DNA of 64,000 nucleotides from JBBSNV01 sp964458605 (GCA_964458605.1 CAYWLS010000021.1:1-64000); one strand, 5' to 3'; shown: positions 16,610 to 24,774, counted from the first letter of the stretch. A program made the numbers and translations. Notes: generated by a model from the sequence alone, not told the origin.

Positions 16610-16960
16610 ATGCGCCTGTTCGAGCGTATCGCGTCGAAGCGGGGATTGATCGTCAAGGGGCTGGTCGGGCTGGGTCTGGCTGCTGGCCTCAGCGTCGCGG
16701 CCGCCGCACCGGCCTCTGCCGATCCCTATTGGGGCCGCGGCGGCTATTACAGCCACTACCGGCCCTATCACTACTATCCGCGGCCGTATATCTACGCCGC
16801 GCCGCGCGTCTATTACCCGCCGCCGCCGGTCTACTACGCGCCGCCCGCGCCGGTCTATTACCCCGGCCCGGCCTATTATCCGGCGCCGGCCTATTACGCG
16901 CCGCGGCCCTTCATCGGTATCGGCATCGGCCTGCCGCCGCTGGTGTTCCGCATCCACTAA
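16610..16960 (+). CDS. Secreted Tyr/Pro-rich protein
   Basis: 116-residue protein of unknown function. A basic start followed by a hydrophobic core (about 15-37, ending ASADPYWG) is a signal peptide. The mature part is dominated by Tyr and Pro in irregular YY-P-x-P units (for example RVYYPPPPVYYAPPAPVYYP), then a short hydrophobic tail FIGIGIGLPPLVFRIH. There are no cysteines. Start ATG 16610 has GGAGGAG 6 bp upstream; the open frame extends further upstream but without coding character. It is followed by a strong terminator at 16977, so it is a monocistronic gene. Similar low-complexity envelope proteins occur in many alphaproteobacteria without assigned function. Confidence 0.75.
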   Translation: MRLFERIASKRGLIVKGLVGLGLAAGLSVAAAAPASADPYWGRGGYYSHYRPYHYYPRPYIYAAPRVYYPPPPVYYAPPAPVYYPGPAYYPAPAYYAPRPFIGIGIGLPPLVFRIH

Positions 16961-16976
16961 TAGCGTTTCGGCGTCG

Positions 16977-17016
16977 AAACGGCCGCTACCCGCAAGGGAA
17001 GCGGCCGTTTTTGTTT
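16977..17016 (+). terminator. Rho-independent terminator
   Basis: An 11-bp perfect stem (AAACGGCCGCT at 16977-16987, complement at 17000-17010) closes a 12-nt loop and is followed by a T-rich tail (TTTTTGTTT). It ends the Tyr/Pro-rich gene and insulates the leuA leader. Confidence 0.93.
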
Positions 17017-17037
17017 GGCAGGAACCGCGTTAAGCCC

Positions 17038-17065
17038 TTGACCTCGGCCGATCGATGGCTAGTCT
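17038..17065 (+). promoter_or_regulatory. Putative promoter of the leuA leader
   Basis: TTGACC (17038-17043) and TAGTCT (17060-17065) are separated by 16 bp, a fair sigma-70 match. The expected start point (about 17072-17074) coincides with the ATG of the short leucine-rich frame at 17074, suggesting a leaderless transcript such as is known for trpL in rhizobia. Confidence 0.5.
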
Positions 17066-17073
17066 GTCGGCCC

Positions 17074-17130
17074 ATGACCGCCCGTTCCGGCAAGCTGCTG
17101 CTTCGACTTATCGACCGACTGTGCCGCTAG
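17074..17130 (+). CDS. leuL: Leucine-rich leader peptide of leuA
   Basis: An 18-codon frame encodes MTARSGKLLLRLIDRLCR: five leucines, three consecutive. Its stop codon lies in the loop of a hairpin (17115-17142: CTGTGCC pairs with GGCACAG, extended by CCGA/TCGG across a 2-nt bulge). A second hairpin (GGCCGC 17141-17146 with GCGGCC 17155-17160) overlaps the first arm, so the two are mutually exclusive. This is the architecture of ribosome-mediated attenuation. The frame lacks a Shine-Dalgarno but starts where transcription is predicted to start. The weakness is the absence of a U-tract after the second hairpin. Confidence 0.6.
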   Translation: MTARSGKLLLRLIDRLCR

Positions 17131-17160
17131 GCACAGGGTCGGCCGCCCCTTGATGCGGCC
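17115..17160 (+). promoter_or_regulatory. Mutually exclusive hairpins of putative leucine attenuator
   Basis: Hairpin 1 spans 17115-17142 (11 pairs with a GG bulge at 17137-17138). Hairpin 2 spans 17141-17160 (6 G-C-rich pairs, 8-nt loop). They share bases 17141-17142. A ribosome at the leader stop codon (17128-17130) would block hairpin 1 and allow hairpin 2. No T-run follows, so termination might be Rho-dependent or the control might act on translation. Confidence 0.5.
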
Positions 17161-17192
17161 CAGTCGTTCCGTTGCCGTCGAAAGTCCAGGTC

Positions 17193-17300
17193 ATGTTCTC
17201 CATCCGCTCCGCTTCCGTTTTCGCTTCCGCCGCCGTCCTGGCCGCGCCGGATCTGGTTCGGCTGCTCGCGCTGCGACTTAGCGGCGGCTTGCGGGCCTGA
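17193..17300 (+). CDS. Possible second short frame in the leuA leader, with hairpin
   Basis: A 35-codon frame whose second half is leucine-rich (DLVRLLALRLSGGLRA) ends at 17300. A perfect 11-bp hairpin (GGCTTGCGGGC 17286-17296 with its complement 17309-17319) straddles its stop. It may be a second or the genuine attenuator leader, or may simply be part of a long structured leader. It has no good Shine-Dalgarno, and leucines are common in GC-rich frames, so support is modest. Confidence 0.3.
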   Translation: MFSIRSASVFASAAVLAAPDLVRLLALRLSGGLRA

Positions 17301-17401
17301 TCTCGATCGCCCGCAAGCCGGGCGCCGCCGCCACATCCGGCCGCGTCGCCTTCCCAGCCGATTTCACGCCATCGCTGCCGAGTGCAGAAGGAATTGAGCC
17401 C

Positions 17402-19084
17402 ATGAACCGCATGCCCGTCGACGCTGCCGCCAAATACGTCCCGTTCAAGCCGATCGATTTGCCCGACCGAAAATGGCCGGGCGTCGTCATCACCAAGCCG
17501 CCGATCTGGTGCTCCGTCGATTTGCGCGACGGCAACCAGGCGCTGATCGAGCCGATGGACGCCGACCGCAAGAGCCGCATGTTCAAGCTGCTCTGCGACA
17601 TGGGCTTCAAGGAGATCGAGATCGGCTTTCCCGCCGCCTCGGACACCGACTTCCAGTTCGCCCGCCAGGTGATCGAGCAGAACATGGTGCCCGACGACGT
17701 CGCCATCCAGGTGCTGGTGCAGTGCCGGCCCGAGCTGATCGAGCGCACCTTCGAGGCGCTCAAGGGCGCGCGCCGCGCCATCGTGCATTTCTACAATTCG
17801 ACCTCGACCCTGCAGCGCCGCGTGGTGTTCGGCCAGGACATGGCGGGCATCGCCGAGATCGCCGTCAATGCCGCCAAGCTGGTCAAGAAGCTGGCCGCGC
17901 AGCATCCCGAGACCGAATGGACCTTCCAGTACTCGCCGGAGAGCTTCACCGGCACCGAGCTGGAATTCGCCCGCGACATCTGCGCGGCGGTGTGCGACGT
18001 CATCCAGCCGACGCCGCAGCACAAGATCATCATCAACCTGCCGGCCACGGTCGAGATGGCCACGCCCAACATCTATGCCGACCAGATCGAATGGTGCCAC
18101 CGCAACTTCAAGTATCGCGACAGCCTGATCCTGTCGCTGCACCCGCATAACGACCGCGGCACCGGCGTGGCGGCGGCGGAGCTGGCCTTCATGGCCGGCG
18201 CCGAGCGCATCGAGGGCACCCTGTTCGGCAACGGCGAGCGCACCGGCAATGTCGACATCGTCACCTTGGGGCTGAACATGTTCACCCAGGGCGTCGATCC
18301 GGCGCTGGACTTCTCCAACATCAACGAGATGCGCCAGACGGTGGAATACTGCAACCAGCTGCCGGTGCATCCGCGCCACCCCTATGGCGGCGACCTGGTG
18401 TTCACCGCCTTCTCCGGCTCGCACCAGGACGCCATCAACAAGGGCTTCGACGCCCTGCGCGCCTCCAACAGCAAGGTGTGGGAGGTGCCCTACCTGCCGA
18501 TCGACCCGCAGGACGTGGGCCGCAGCTACGAGGCCATCATCCGCATCAACAGCCAGTCGGGCAAAGGCGGCATCGCCTACATCCTCAAGACCGATTACGG
18601 CATCGACGCGCCGCGCCTGCTGCAGGTCGAGTTCTCCAAGGTGATCCAGAAGATCGCCGACGAGACCGGCAAGGAGATCGAGCCCAAGCTGATCTGGGAC
18701 ACGTTCCAGACCGAGTATCTCAAGCGGGTCACGCCGTTCGAGTTCAGGAGCCACACCACCCTGCCGACCTCGGCCGATCCCGAGCAGCGCGTGATCGAGG
18801 CCAAGGTCAGCGAGAACGGCCAGGCGCGGGTCATCAGCGGCCAGGGCAACGGGCCGATCGCGGCCTATGTCGACGCGCTGTCCAAGGCCTGCGGCGTGAA
18901 GATCAAGGTGCTCGACTTCCACCAGCACGCCACCGGCTCGGGCGCCGACGCCACCGCCGTGGCCTATATCGAGGCCCAGAAGGAAGGCGGCCAGACGCTG
19001 TGGGGCGTGGGCATGCACCAGAACATCGTCACCGCCTCGCTCAAGGCGGTGACCTCGGCGGTCAACCGCGCCCTGGCGGCTTAA
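17402..19084 (+). CDS. leuA: 2-isopropylmalate synthase
   Basis: Condenses acetyl-CoA with 2-oxoisovalerate, the committed step of leucine synthesis. The 560-residue product is of the longer LeuA class. It has the DRE-TIM catalytic motif (CSVDLRDGNQAL near residue 40), the metal-binding LHPHNDRGTGVAAAE near 245, FGNGERTGNVDIVTLGLN, and the C-terminal LeuA regulatory domain (residues about 430-560, including HQHATGSGADATAVAYIE) that binds leucine for feedback inhibition. ATG 17402 follows AAGGAA. The 385-bp region upstream carries a promoter, a leucine-rich leader frame and alternative hairpins. There are no leuB/C/D genes nearby. Confidence 0.98.
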   Translation: MNRMPVDAAAKYVPFKPIDLPDRKWPGVVITKPPIWCSVDLRDGNQALIEPMDADRKSRMFKLLCDMGFKEIEIGFPAASDTDFQFARQVIEQNMVPDDVAIQVLVQCRPELIERTFEALKGARRAIVHFYNSTSTLQRRVVFGQDMAGIAEIAVNAAKLVKKLAAQHPETEWTFQYSPESFTGTELEFARDICAAVCDVIQPTPQHKIIINLPATVEMATPNIYADQIEWCHRNFKYRDSLILSLHPHNDRGTGVAAAELAFMAGAERIEGTLFGNGERTGNVDIVTLGLNMFTQGVDPALDFSNINEMRQTVEYCNQLPVHPRHPYGGDLVFTAFSGSHQDAINKGFDALRASNSKVWEVPYLPIDPQDVGRSYEAIIRINSQSGKGGIAYILKTDYGIDAPRLLQVEFSKVIQKIADETGKEIEPKLIWDTFQTEYLKRVTPFEFRSHTTLPTSADPEQRVIEAKVSENGQARVISGQGNGPIAAYVDALSKACGVKIKVLDFHQHATGSGADATAVAYIEAQKEGGQTLWGVGMHQNIVTASLKAVTSAVNRALAA

Positions 19085-19091
19085 CAGGGCC

Positions 19092-19166
19092 AACCACAAA
19101 GACACAGAGGCACGGAGATTTCGCGGCTCGTCTTTTTCTCTCCGTGTCCTCTGTGACTCTGTGGTG
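19092..19166. repeat. Imperfect inverted repeat between convergent genes
   Basis: Arms 19092-19117 (AACCACAAAGACACAGAGG...) and 19140-19166 (CTCCGTGTCCTCTGTGACTC...) are near-complements around a 22-nt T-rich centre. The CACAGAG/CTCTGTG core is unlike the coding composition around it and resembles dispersed palindromic repeats that I recall from several phyla. It sits between the convergent leuA and cyclase genes, where it could also act as a bidirectional terminator. Confidence 0.75.
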
Positions 19167-19208
19167 GACTTGCCGACCTTCTCCGAAACGGGAGAAGGGC
19201 AGAAAATC

Positions 19209-20435
19209 TTAGCGCCGCACCAGGCCCGGATCGGGCGTGAACAGCTCCGTGGCGCGGCCGACGCCACGCAGCGCGAAGCGGCCGACCGAGACGAATTTGA
19301 CGCGCTCCGCCGGCACCATCGCCTCGACCAGGTCGGCCGACAGCAGCACGGCGCGGTCGACCGACCGGCACATCGAGACGATACGGCTGACCTCGTTGAC
19401 CGCCGGTCCGACCACAGTGAAATCCAGCCGCGTGTCCGAGCCGATATTGCCGTAGAACACCTCGCCGATATGCAGGCCGAGATTGACCGTGGTGGTGGGC
19501 AGGCCCTGGGCGCGGCGCTTGTCGTCGACCGCCGCCAGCTTGGCGCGCATGGCGCGGCCGGCGCGCAGGGCGGCGGACACGCCGCGCTGCGGATCGGCGG
19601 CGTTGAACATCGCCAGCACGCCGTCGCCGATCAGCTTCAGCACGTCGCCGCCCTCGGCTTCGATCGAGACGATCGCCGCCTCGGCATAGTCGTTGAGCAG
19701 CGGGATGATCTGGTCGGGCGCAGCGCCGTCGGCGATGGTGGTGAAGCTCTTGAGGTCGGAGAACCACAGCACGGCATGGATGCGCTCGGCCACGCCGCGG
19801 GTGATGCGGCCGGCCAGCACGCGCGCGCCGGCGTCGCGTCCCAGATAGACCTCGGCCAGGGTGCCGGCGATGCGGCCCATGGCGGTGCATTTGATGGCCA
19901 GCGACAGCACCGGCATCAGCCGGCGCAGCACGTCGAGCTCGTGCGCCGCGAAGCCGCCCGGCCGGTCGGTGGTCCATTGCGCGTAGCTGCAATCCATCTG
20001 GCCGATGCTGCCCGCAGCGGCGAAGCGATGGATCATGGCGAAATAGTCGGTCTGGCCGTCTTCCATCGCCTTGACCAGCGGCACGTAGCGGCCCAGCTCC
20101 GCACGATCGCGCAACGCCAGGCGGAATTCGGTGGTGCCGTTGTCCAGCATGTGGCGGAACGGCGAGTGCTGCCAGGTGTCGCTGTGGCTGCCATCGACCG
20201 TGGTCGGGCCGTACTCGACCACCACGCTTTCCTCGGCGTTGGCGTGATGCCAGCGGAAGGCGCGGCCTTCCCAGATCGGATGCAGGGTATCGATCAGCGC
20301 CAGGGCGCGGCTGATAGCGATGCCCTGCTCGCGGCAGCGCCGGCACATGCCGGCCAGCAGCTCCTGCTCGGCCATGCCGTCCAGCCCCGCCCGGCTCAAC
20401 CAGGCGGCGATGGCGTCGAATTGGCTCCGGTCCAT
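19209..20435 (-). CDS. Class III adenylate/guanylate cyclase
   Basis: 408-residue protein with a C-terminal class III nucleotidyl cyclase domain (about 210-400). Both metal-binding aspartates are present, in AVLWFSDLKSFTTIAD and GGDVLKLIGDGVLAMF. The transition-state Asn/Arg pair is in VVGPAVNEVSRIV, and the Lys in LKLIGDG favours ATP over GTP. The N-terminal 200 residues form a soluble sensor-like region (RAFRWHHANAEE and SPFRHMLDNGTTEFR) seen in many alphaproteobacterial cyclases, with no membrane helix. Ligand unknown. It converges on leuA and diverges from the small membrane protein at 20474. Confidence 0.92.
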   Translation of the reverse strand: MDRSQFDAIAAWLSRAGLDGMAEQELLAGMCRRCREQGIAISRALALIDTLHPIWEGRAFRWHHANAEESVVVEYGPTTVDGSHSDTWQHSPFRHMLDNGTTEFRLALRDRAELGRYVPLVKAMEDGQTDYFAMIHRFAAAGSIGQMDCSYAQWTTDRPGGFAAHELDVLRRLMPVLSLAIKCTAMGRIAGTLAEVYLGRDAGARVLAGRITRGVAERIHAVLWFSDLKSFTTIADGAAPDQIIPLLNDYAEAAIVSIEAEGGDVLKLIGDGVLAMFNAADPQRGVSAALRAGRAMRAKLAAVDDKRRAQGLPTTTVNLGLHIGEVFYGNIGSDTRLDFTVVGPAVNEVSRIVSMCRSVDRAVLLSADLVEAMVPAERVKFVSVGRFALRGVGRATELFTPDPGLVRR

Positions 20436-20473
20436 GCCTATCGAATATCACGAGGCAGGACTACACTGAACCG

Positions 20474-20803
20474 ATGAGCGAGCCGCCGTCTCCCTTTCCG
20501 CCCAAGCCGGGCCCGCCCGCGGAGTCCCGGCGCCAGTCGCGCGGCTTTCCGGGCCCGGTGCCGCGGCTGGAGGGCCCGCTTGCCGGCCTGATCCGGCTGG
20601 TGTGGAACTTCCTGCTGTCGGCGGTGCTGGGCATCATGATCGGCGCCCTGGGCAGTGCGCTGCTGCACGAATTCATCGAGACCGTCAGCGGCCCGCTGGG
20701 CGGCGTGGCGCAGACCATCCTGTCGATCGTCGGCTGGGCCGCCGGACTGTTCAGCGCCTTCGTGCTGTTCATGTCTTACTATCTCGACGACAGCCAACAG
20801 TGA
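20474..20803 (+). CDS. Small two-helix membrane protein
   Basis: 109-residue protein of unknown function. A Pro-rich soluble N terminus (MSEPPSPFPPKPGPPAESRR) precedes two hydrophobic helices (about 45-67 and 78-100) separated by HEFIETVSGP, ending in a short acidic tail YYLDDSQQ. No family recognised. It lies 36 bp upstream of pmbA on the same strand and is probably cotranscribed with it. Confidence 0.7.
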   Translation: MSEPPSPFPPKPGPPAESRRQSRGFPGPVPRLEGPLAGLIRLVWNFLLSAVLGIMIGALGSALLHEFIETVSGPLGGVAQTILSIVGWAAGLFSAFVLFMSYYLDDSQQ

Positions 20804-20839
20804 TAGGCTCGATCATCCGACAGAATCCAAGAGCAGCTC

Positions 20840-22444
20840 ATGGCCCGGCCCAAAGCCCAGCGTAACAAGTCGCGTCCGGCACGCGCCAAGAACGGCGTCG
20901 GCAAAACCCCCAAAGCCAGCAAGGCCAAGAAGGTCGCGAAGCAGGCGCTGGGCGGGGCGGCCGGTCGGGTCAAGCGCGCCGTCAACAAGACGGTGCGCAA
21001 GGTCGCCGGAAAGGTTGCCAAGCGCGCCAGGCCGGCCGCCGCCCGCAAGGAGTTGCGCGGCTCCAACCGCAGCGCCGCCAGGCCCGCGACACGCGCCGCA
21101 ACCTCGCCGGCCGGCGGCGATCTCGATCTGCTGCACGATCTGATGCGTCAGGCGCTCACGGCCGGCGCCGATGCCGCCGATGCGCTGGTGGTGCGCGGCA
21201 TCCAGGTCTCGGTCGGCCAGCGTCTGGGCCAGCGCGAGAAGCTCGAGCGCTCCGAAGGCCACGATCTGGGCCTGCGGGTGCTGATCGGCAAGCGCCAGGC
21301 CATGGTCTCGACCACCGATTTCGCGCCGTCGGCGCTTTCGGAACTGGCCGGCCGCGCCGTCGCCATGGCCAGGGCGGTGCCCGAGGATCCGTTCTGCGGC
21401 ATCGCCGAGCCGGCGCTGCTGGCCAAGCGCTTCCCCGCGCTCGACATCGATCCCAACGACGAACCATCGGTCGAATGGCTGGAACAGCAGTGCCGCATCG
21501 CCGAGGACGCCGCCCGCGCCGTCAAGGGCGTGACCAATTCCGAAGGCGCCGAAGCGGGCTGGTCGCGCAGCGAGATCGCGCTGGTGACCAGCAATGGGTT
21601 CGCCGGCGGCTATGCGCGCTCCAGCTTCGGCCTGTCGGCCTCGGTGCTGGCCGGCCAGGACACCGGCATGGAACGCGACTACGAATGGACCAGCGCAGTC
21701 TATCGCCGCGACCTGATGCCGGCGCAGAAGGTCGGCCGCCGCGCCGGAGAGCGCGCCGTCAAGCGGCTCAATCCGCGCGGCGCCAAGAGCGCCCGGCTGC
21801 CGGTGGTATTCGACCCGCGCGTCTCGGGCAGCCTGCTGGGCCACCTGGCCGGCGCCATCAACGGCCGCGCCATCGCCCGCGGCACCTCGTTCCTGAAGGA
21901 CCGGCTGGGCCAGCCGGTATTCGCCAAGGGCGTGTCGGTGATCGACGACCCGCACCGCAAGCGCGGCCAGCGCTCCAAGCCGTTCGACGGCGAGGGCTTG
22001 CCGACCCGGCGTCACGACGTCATCGAAGACGGCACGCTCACCACCTGGCTGCTCGATCTGGCATCGGCCTGGCAGTTGAAGATGACGCCGACCGGCCACG
22101 CCGCGCGCGGCACCGGCGGGCCGCCCTCGCCCTCGACCACCAATCTCTATATGGCGCCCGGCAGGCTGTCTCCCAAGCGGCTGATGGCCGACATCAAGAG
22201 CGGCTTCTACGTCACCGAGCTGATCGGCTTTGGCGTCAACGGCGTGACCGGCGACTACAGCCGCGGCGCTTCCGGCTTCTGGATCGAGAACGGCAAGCTC
22301 GGCTATCCGGTGAGCGGCGTCACGGTGGCCGGCAATCTCAAGGACATGTTCGCCAGGCTGACCCCGGCCAACGATCTCGAGTTCAAGACGGGCACCGACG
22401 CGCCGACGATACGTTTGGACAACATGACCATCGCCGGAAGCTAA
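20840..22444 (+). CDS. pmbA: PmbA/TldE with a histone-H1-like N-terminal extension
   Basis: Non-zinc partner of TldD in the heterodimeric protease. Residues about 98-534 are a normal PmbA: LLHDLMRQALTAGADAADAL, LGLRVLIGKRQAMVSTTDF, GVTNSEGAEAGWSRSEIALV, VFDPRVSGSLLGHLAGAING and ELIGFGVNGVTGDYSRGASG. The first roughly 92 residues are unusual: extremely Lys/Arg/Ala-rich (about 30 basic residues, one or two acidic), with repeats such as KASKAKKVAKQA and NKTVRKVAGKVAKRA resembling eukaryotic-type H1 tails or AlgP/HctB-like proteins. No start codon nearer the domain boundary is credible, and the extension has strong in-frame coding bias. Its role may be nucleic-acid or polyanion binding (inference). 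Confidence 0.9.
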   Translation: MARPKAQRNKSRPARAKNGVGKTPKASKAKKVAKQALGGAAGRVKRAVNKTVRKVAGKVAKRARPAAARKELRGSNRSAARPATRAATSPAGGDLDLLHDLMRQALTAGADAADALVVRGIQVSVGQRLGQREKLERSEGHDLGLRVLIGKRQAMVSTTDFAPSALSELAGRAVAMARAVPEDPFCGIAEPALLAKRFPALDIDPNDEPSVEWLEQQCRIAEDAARAVKGVTNSEGAEAGWSRSEIALVTSNGFAGGYARSSFGLSASVLAGQDTGMERDYEWTSAVYRRDLMPAQKVGRRAGERAVKRLNPRGAKSARLPVVFDPRVSGSLLGHLAGAINGRAIARGTSFLKDRLGQPVFAKGVSVIDDPHRKRGQRSKPFDGEGLPTRRHDVIEDGTLTTWLLDLASAWQLKMTPTGHAARGTGGPPSPSTTNLYMAPGRLSPKRLMADIKSGFYVTELIGFGVNGVTGDYSRGASGFWIENGKLGYPVSGVTVAGNLKDMFARLTPANDLEFKTGTDAPTIRLDNMTIAGS

Positions 22445-22501
22445 CGCCGATCAGCTTCCGGCTCGTCGAGCCGCACTTGTCGAGCCGCATAAGGGTTGCC
22501 G

Positions 22502-23734
22502 ATGCGTAAATTGCTGTTGCTGTTCCTTCTCCTGCCGGCCGCCTGCGCCACGCCGCCGGCGCGCAGCCAGTCCAGCGCCACCGACAGTTCGACCTCGCCG
22601 GCGATGGACCGCAGCTATTTCCAGGCCTGCCTGCTGAACCTGCGCTCCGACGCCATCAGCCGCGGCGTGCCGGCAACGGTGGCCGATCGGGCGCTGGCCA
22701 ACATCGAAGTCGACCAGCGGGTGCTGGACCTCGACCGCCGCCAGCCCGAGTTCGTGCTGAGCTTCTGGCGCTATATCGGCAACAGCATCACCCAGGACCG
22801 CATCGCCAAGGGGCGGCAATTGCTGGCGCAGTACCGGCCGCTGCTGCAGACGGTGTCGCAGCGTTACGGCGTGCAGCCCGAATATCTGGTCGCTTTCTGG
22901 GGTCTGGAGAGCAATTACGGCCAGGTGATGGGCGACTATCCCACCATCCGCTCGCTCAGCACCCTGGCCTGCGACGACCGGCGGCCGAAATTCTTCGCCG
23001 ACCAGCTGATCGACGCGCTGCGCATGATGGCCGGCGACCATATCGACCAGGCGATGATGCGCGGCTCCTGGGCCGGCGCCTTCGGCCAGACCCAGTTCAT
23101 GCCCTCGACCTTCGCCCGTTACGCCGTCGACGGCGACGGCGACGGAAGGCGCGACCTGTTCCGCAGCCTGCCCGACGTGTTCGCCTCCTCGGCCAACTAC
23201 CTGTCGCGCAGCGGCTGGCAGATGGGCCAGCGCGCCGCGGTCGAGGTCGCGCTGCCGCCCAGCTTCCCTTGGGACCAGGCGGAACCCGCGATCGAGAAGA
23301 CCATCGGCGAATGGCAGGCGCTGGGCGTGCGGCGGCTGGACGGCCAGCCGCTCGGGCCGCCCGACACCCGCGCCGCGATCGGCCTGCCGGCCGGCCACAA
23401 CGGCCCGGCCTTCCTGCTGCTGCCCAATTTCAAGGTCATCATGGTGTGGAACCGCTCGCTGCTCTACGGGCTGGCGGTGGAGATCCTGGCGCAGCGCCTG
23501 GCCGGCCGGCCGGGCATGACCGCGGTGCAGACCACCGAGGAGCCGCCGCTGTCGACCGCCGATATCGTCGAGTTGCAGGACGCCCTGCGCCGGCAAGGCT
23601 TCTACGACGGCGAGCCCGACGGCCTGGTCGGCCCCAAGACCCGCACCGCCATTCGCGCCTATCAGCGCCAGGCCGGCCTGCCGCAGGACGGCTTCCCCGA
23701 CCAGGACCTGATGTTCCGGATCAGGCGGCAGTAG
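22502..23734 (+). CDS. Lytic murein transglycosylase, MltB-like, with peptidoglycan-binding domain
   Basis: Cleaves the MurNAc-GlcNAc bond of peptidoglycan to form 1,6-anhydroMurNAc. The 410-residue product has an N-terminal signal with LLLPAAC, a borderline lipobox (Pro at -3), then an SLT_2 domain with catalytic Glu in FWGLESNYGQVMGDYPTIRS (near residue 140) and GSWAGAFGQTQFMPSTF, YAVDGDGDGRRDLF. The C-terminal PG_binding_1 domain (about 345-410) contains LQDALRRQGFYDGEPDGLVG. ATG 22502 follows AAGGG; a TTG 6 bp upstream is possible. The 3' end overlaps the convergent lipid kinase gene by 14 bp. Confidence 0.93.
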   Translation: MRKLLLLFLLLPAACATPPARSQSSATDSSTSPAMDRSYFQACLLNLRSDAISRGVPATVADRALANIEVDQRVLDLDRRQPEFVLSFWRYIGNSITQDRIAKGRQLLAQYRPLLQTVSQRYGVQPEYLVAFWGLESNYGQVMGDYPTIRSLSTLACDDRRPKFFADQLIDALRMMAGDHIDQAMMRGSWAGAFGQTQFMPSTFARYAVDGDGDGRRDLFRSLPDVFASSANYLSRSGWQMGQRAAVEVALPPSFPWDQAEPAIEKTIGEWQALGVRRLDGQPLGPPDTRAAIGLPAGHNGPAFLLLPNFKVIMVWNRSLLYGLAVEILAQRLAGRPGMTAVQTTEEPPLSTADIVELQDALRRQGFYDGEPDGLVGPKTRTAIRAYQRQAGLPQDGFPDQDLMFRIRRQ

Positions 23735-24665
23735 GCGGTGCGACGGGCGGCATCAGGAAGTCGAGCGCCGCGCTTTCCAGGGTGAAGCTGGCCGGCAGGC
23801 GGGCGATGATGTCGCCATCGCCCTGCACTGGCTCGCCGTCATGGCCCTGCACCTCGATGCGTTCGGCCTTCAGCACGCGATAGGCATCGGCTTCGCTCAG
23901 CCTGTTGCGCAGCATGGCCTGGCCGTAGCGGATCACGTGATAGCGCCCGGCCCGCTCGAACAGGCAGGCATGCAGCGCCGGCTGCACGAGCCGCGACGGC
24001 GGCGCGATCACGAACGAGCCGGCATAGAAGCGCCCGCGCGCCACGATCAGCGAGGCCGCCTGGCACGGCACGTCGTCGATCACCACACGATAGAGGTCGC
24101 CGCGATAGCCCAGCCAGCGGCGCAGGCTGGCCACGGCATAGGCTGCCTTGCCGACCAGCCGTTTCAGCCGCAGGCTGACATGGGCCACCACATGGGCGTC
24201 GAAGCCGACCCCGGCCATCATGATGAAATGGCGCGTGCCGGCGGCGCTGTCGGCGCGGCCCAGCCGGATCGGCACGACGCGGCCGCGCAGCAGGGTGGCG
24301 ACGATGCGGTCGACCGAACCCAGTATCTCCAGTTCGCGCGCCAGCACATTGGCGGTGCCCAGCGGCACGATGCCCAGCGGCGGCACGCGCCGGCCGGCGG
24401 CGATCGCCGCCAGCAAGCCGTTGGCCACTTCGTTGATGGTGCCGTCGCCGCCCGCCGCCACCACCGCGTCGTACGAAGCGGCATCGATCTCCCGGGCAAA
24501 GCGTTCGGCGTCGCCGCGCGCCATGGTCGGCTTCAACTCGACCACGGCGCCTTGCTGGCGCAGACGGTCGAGCACGGCCTGCAGCCGGCTGCGACGACGC
24601 CACCCCGCGGTCGGGTTGTAGATCACCAGCAGCCGCCTGGCGCGCTGCTCGTCCTGGCTCGCCAT
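23721..24665 (-). CDS. Diacylglycerol/lipid kinase family protein
   Basis: 314-residue member of the DAGK catalytic family (YegS/BmrU/LCB5 type), which phosphorylates lipid alcohols. Conserved blocks are LLVIYNPTAGWRRRSRLQAV at the N terminus, AAGGDGTINEVANGL (nucleotide site, near residue 75), GIVPLGTANVLARELEI and MMAGVGFDAHVV. The final GEPVQGDGDIIARLPASFTL is the usual closing strand. The start is uncertain: ATG 24665 opens at the family start (MASQDEQRARRLLVIYNP), while ATG 24734 would add 23 basic residues. The gene diverges from the damaged locus at 24809. Substrate unknown. Confidence 0.9.
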   Translation of the reverse strand: MASQDEQRARRLLVIYNPTAGWRRRSRLQAVLDRLRQQGAVVELKPTMARGDAERFAREIDAASYDAVVAAGGDGTINEVANGLLAAIAAGRRVPPLGIVPLGTANVLARELEILGSVDRIVATLLRGRVVPIRLGRADSAAGTRHFIMMAGVGFDAHVVAHVSLRLKRLVGKAAYAVASLRRWLGYRGDLYRVVIDDVPCQAASLIVARGRFYAGSFVIAPPSRLVQPALHACLFERAGRYHVIRYGQAMLRNRLSEADAYRVLKAERIEVQGHDGEPVQGDGDIIARLPASFTLESAALDFLMPPVAPPTAA

Positions 24666-24774
24666 CCCCTTGAAGCGCCCCGTGACGTTTTGATTGCGGT
24701 TGCGTGACAAGGAACGCAACCGAACGGTCATCAAGTCTTAGCCGGCGTCCGATAAATAGGCGGCGTGTTCGCCA

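Noticed and set aside
16297..17130. Plus-strand open frame covering the Tyr/Pro-rich gene and the leader region
   Set aside because: It runs out of frame through the Tyr/Pro-rich gene and across its terminator; only its last 18 codons (leader peptide) look meaningful.
17108..19267. Long minus-strand open frame opposite leuA
   Set aside because: Shadow of leuA; no start signals and no recognisable domain.
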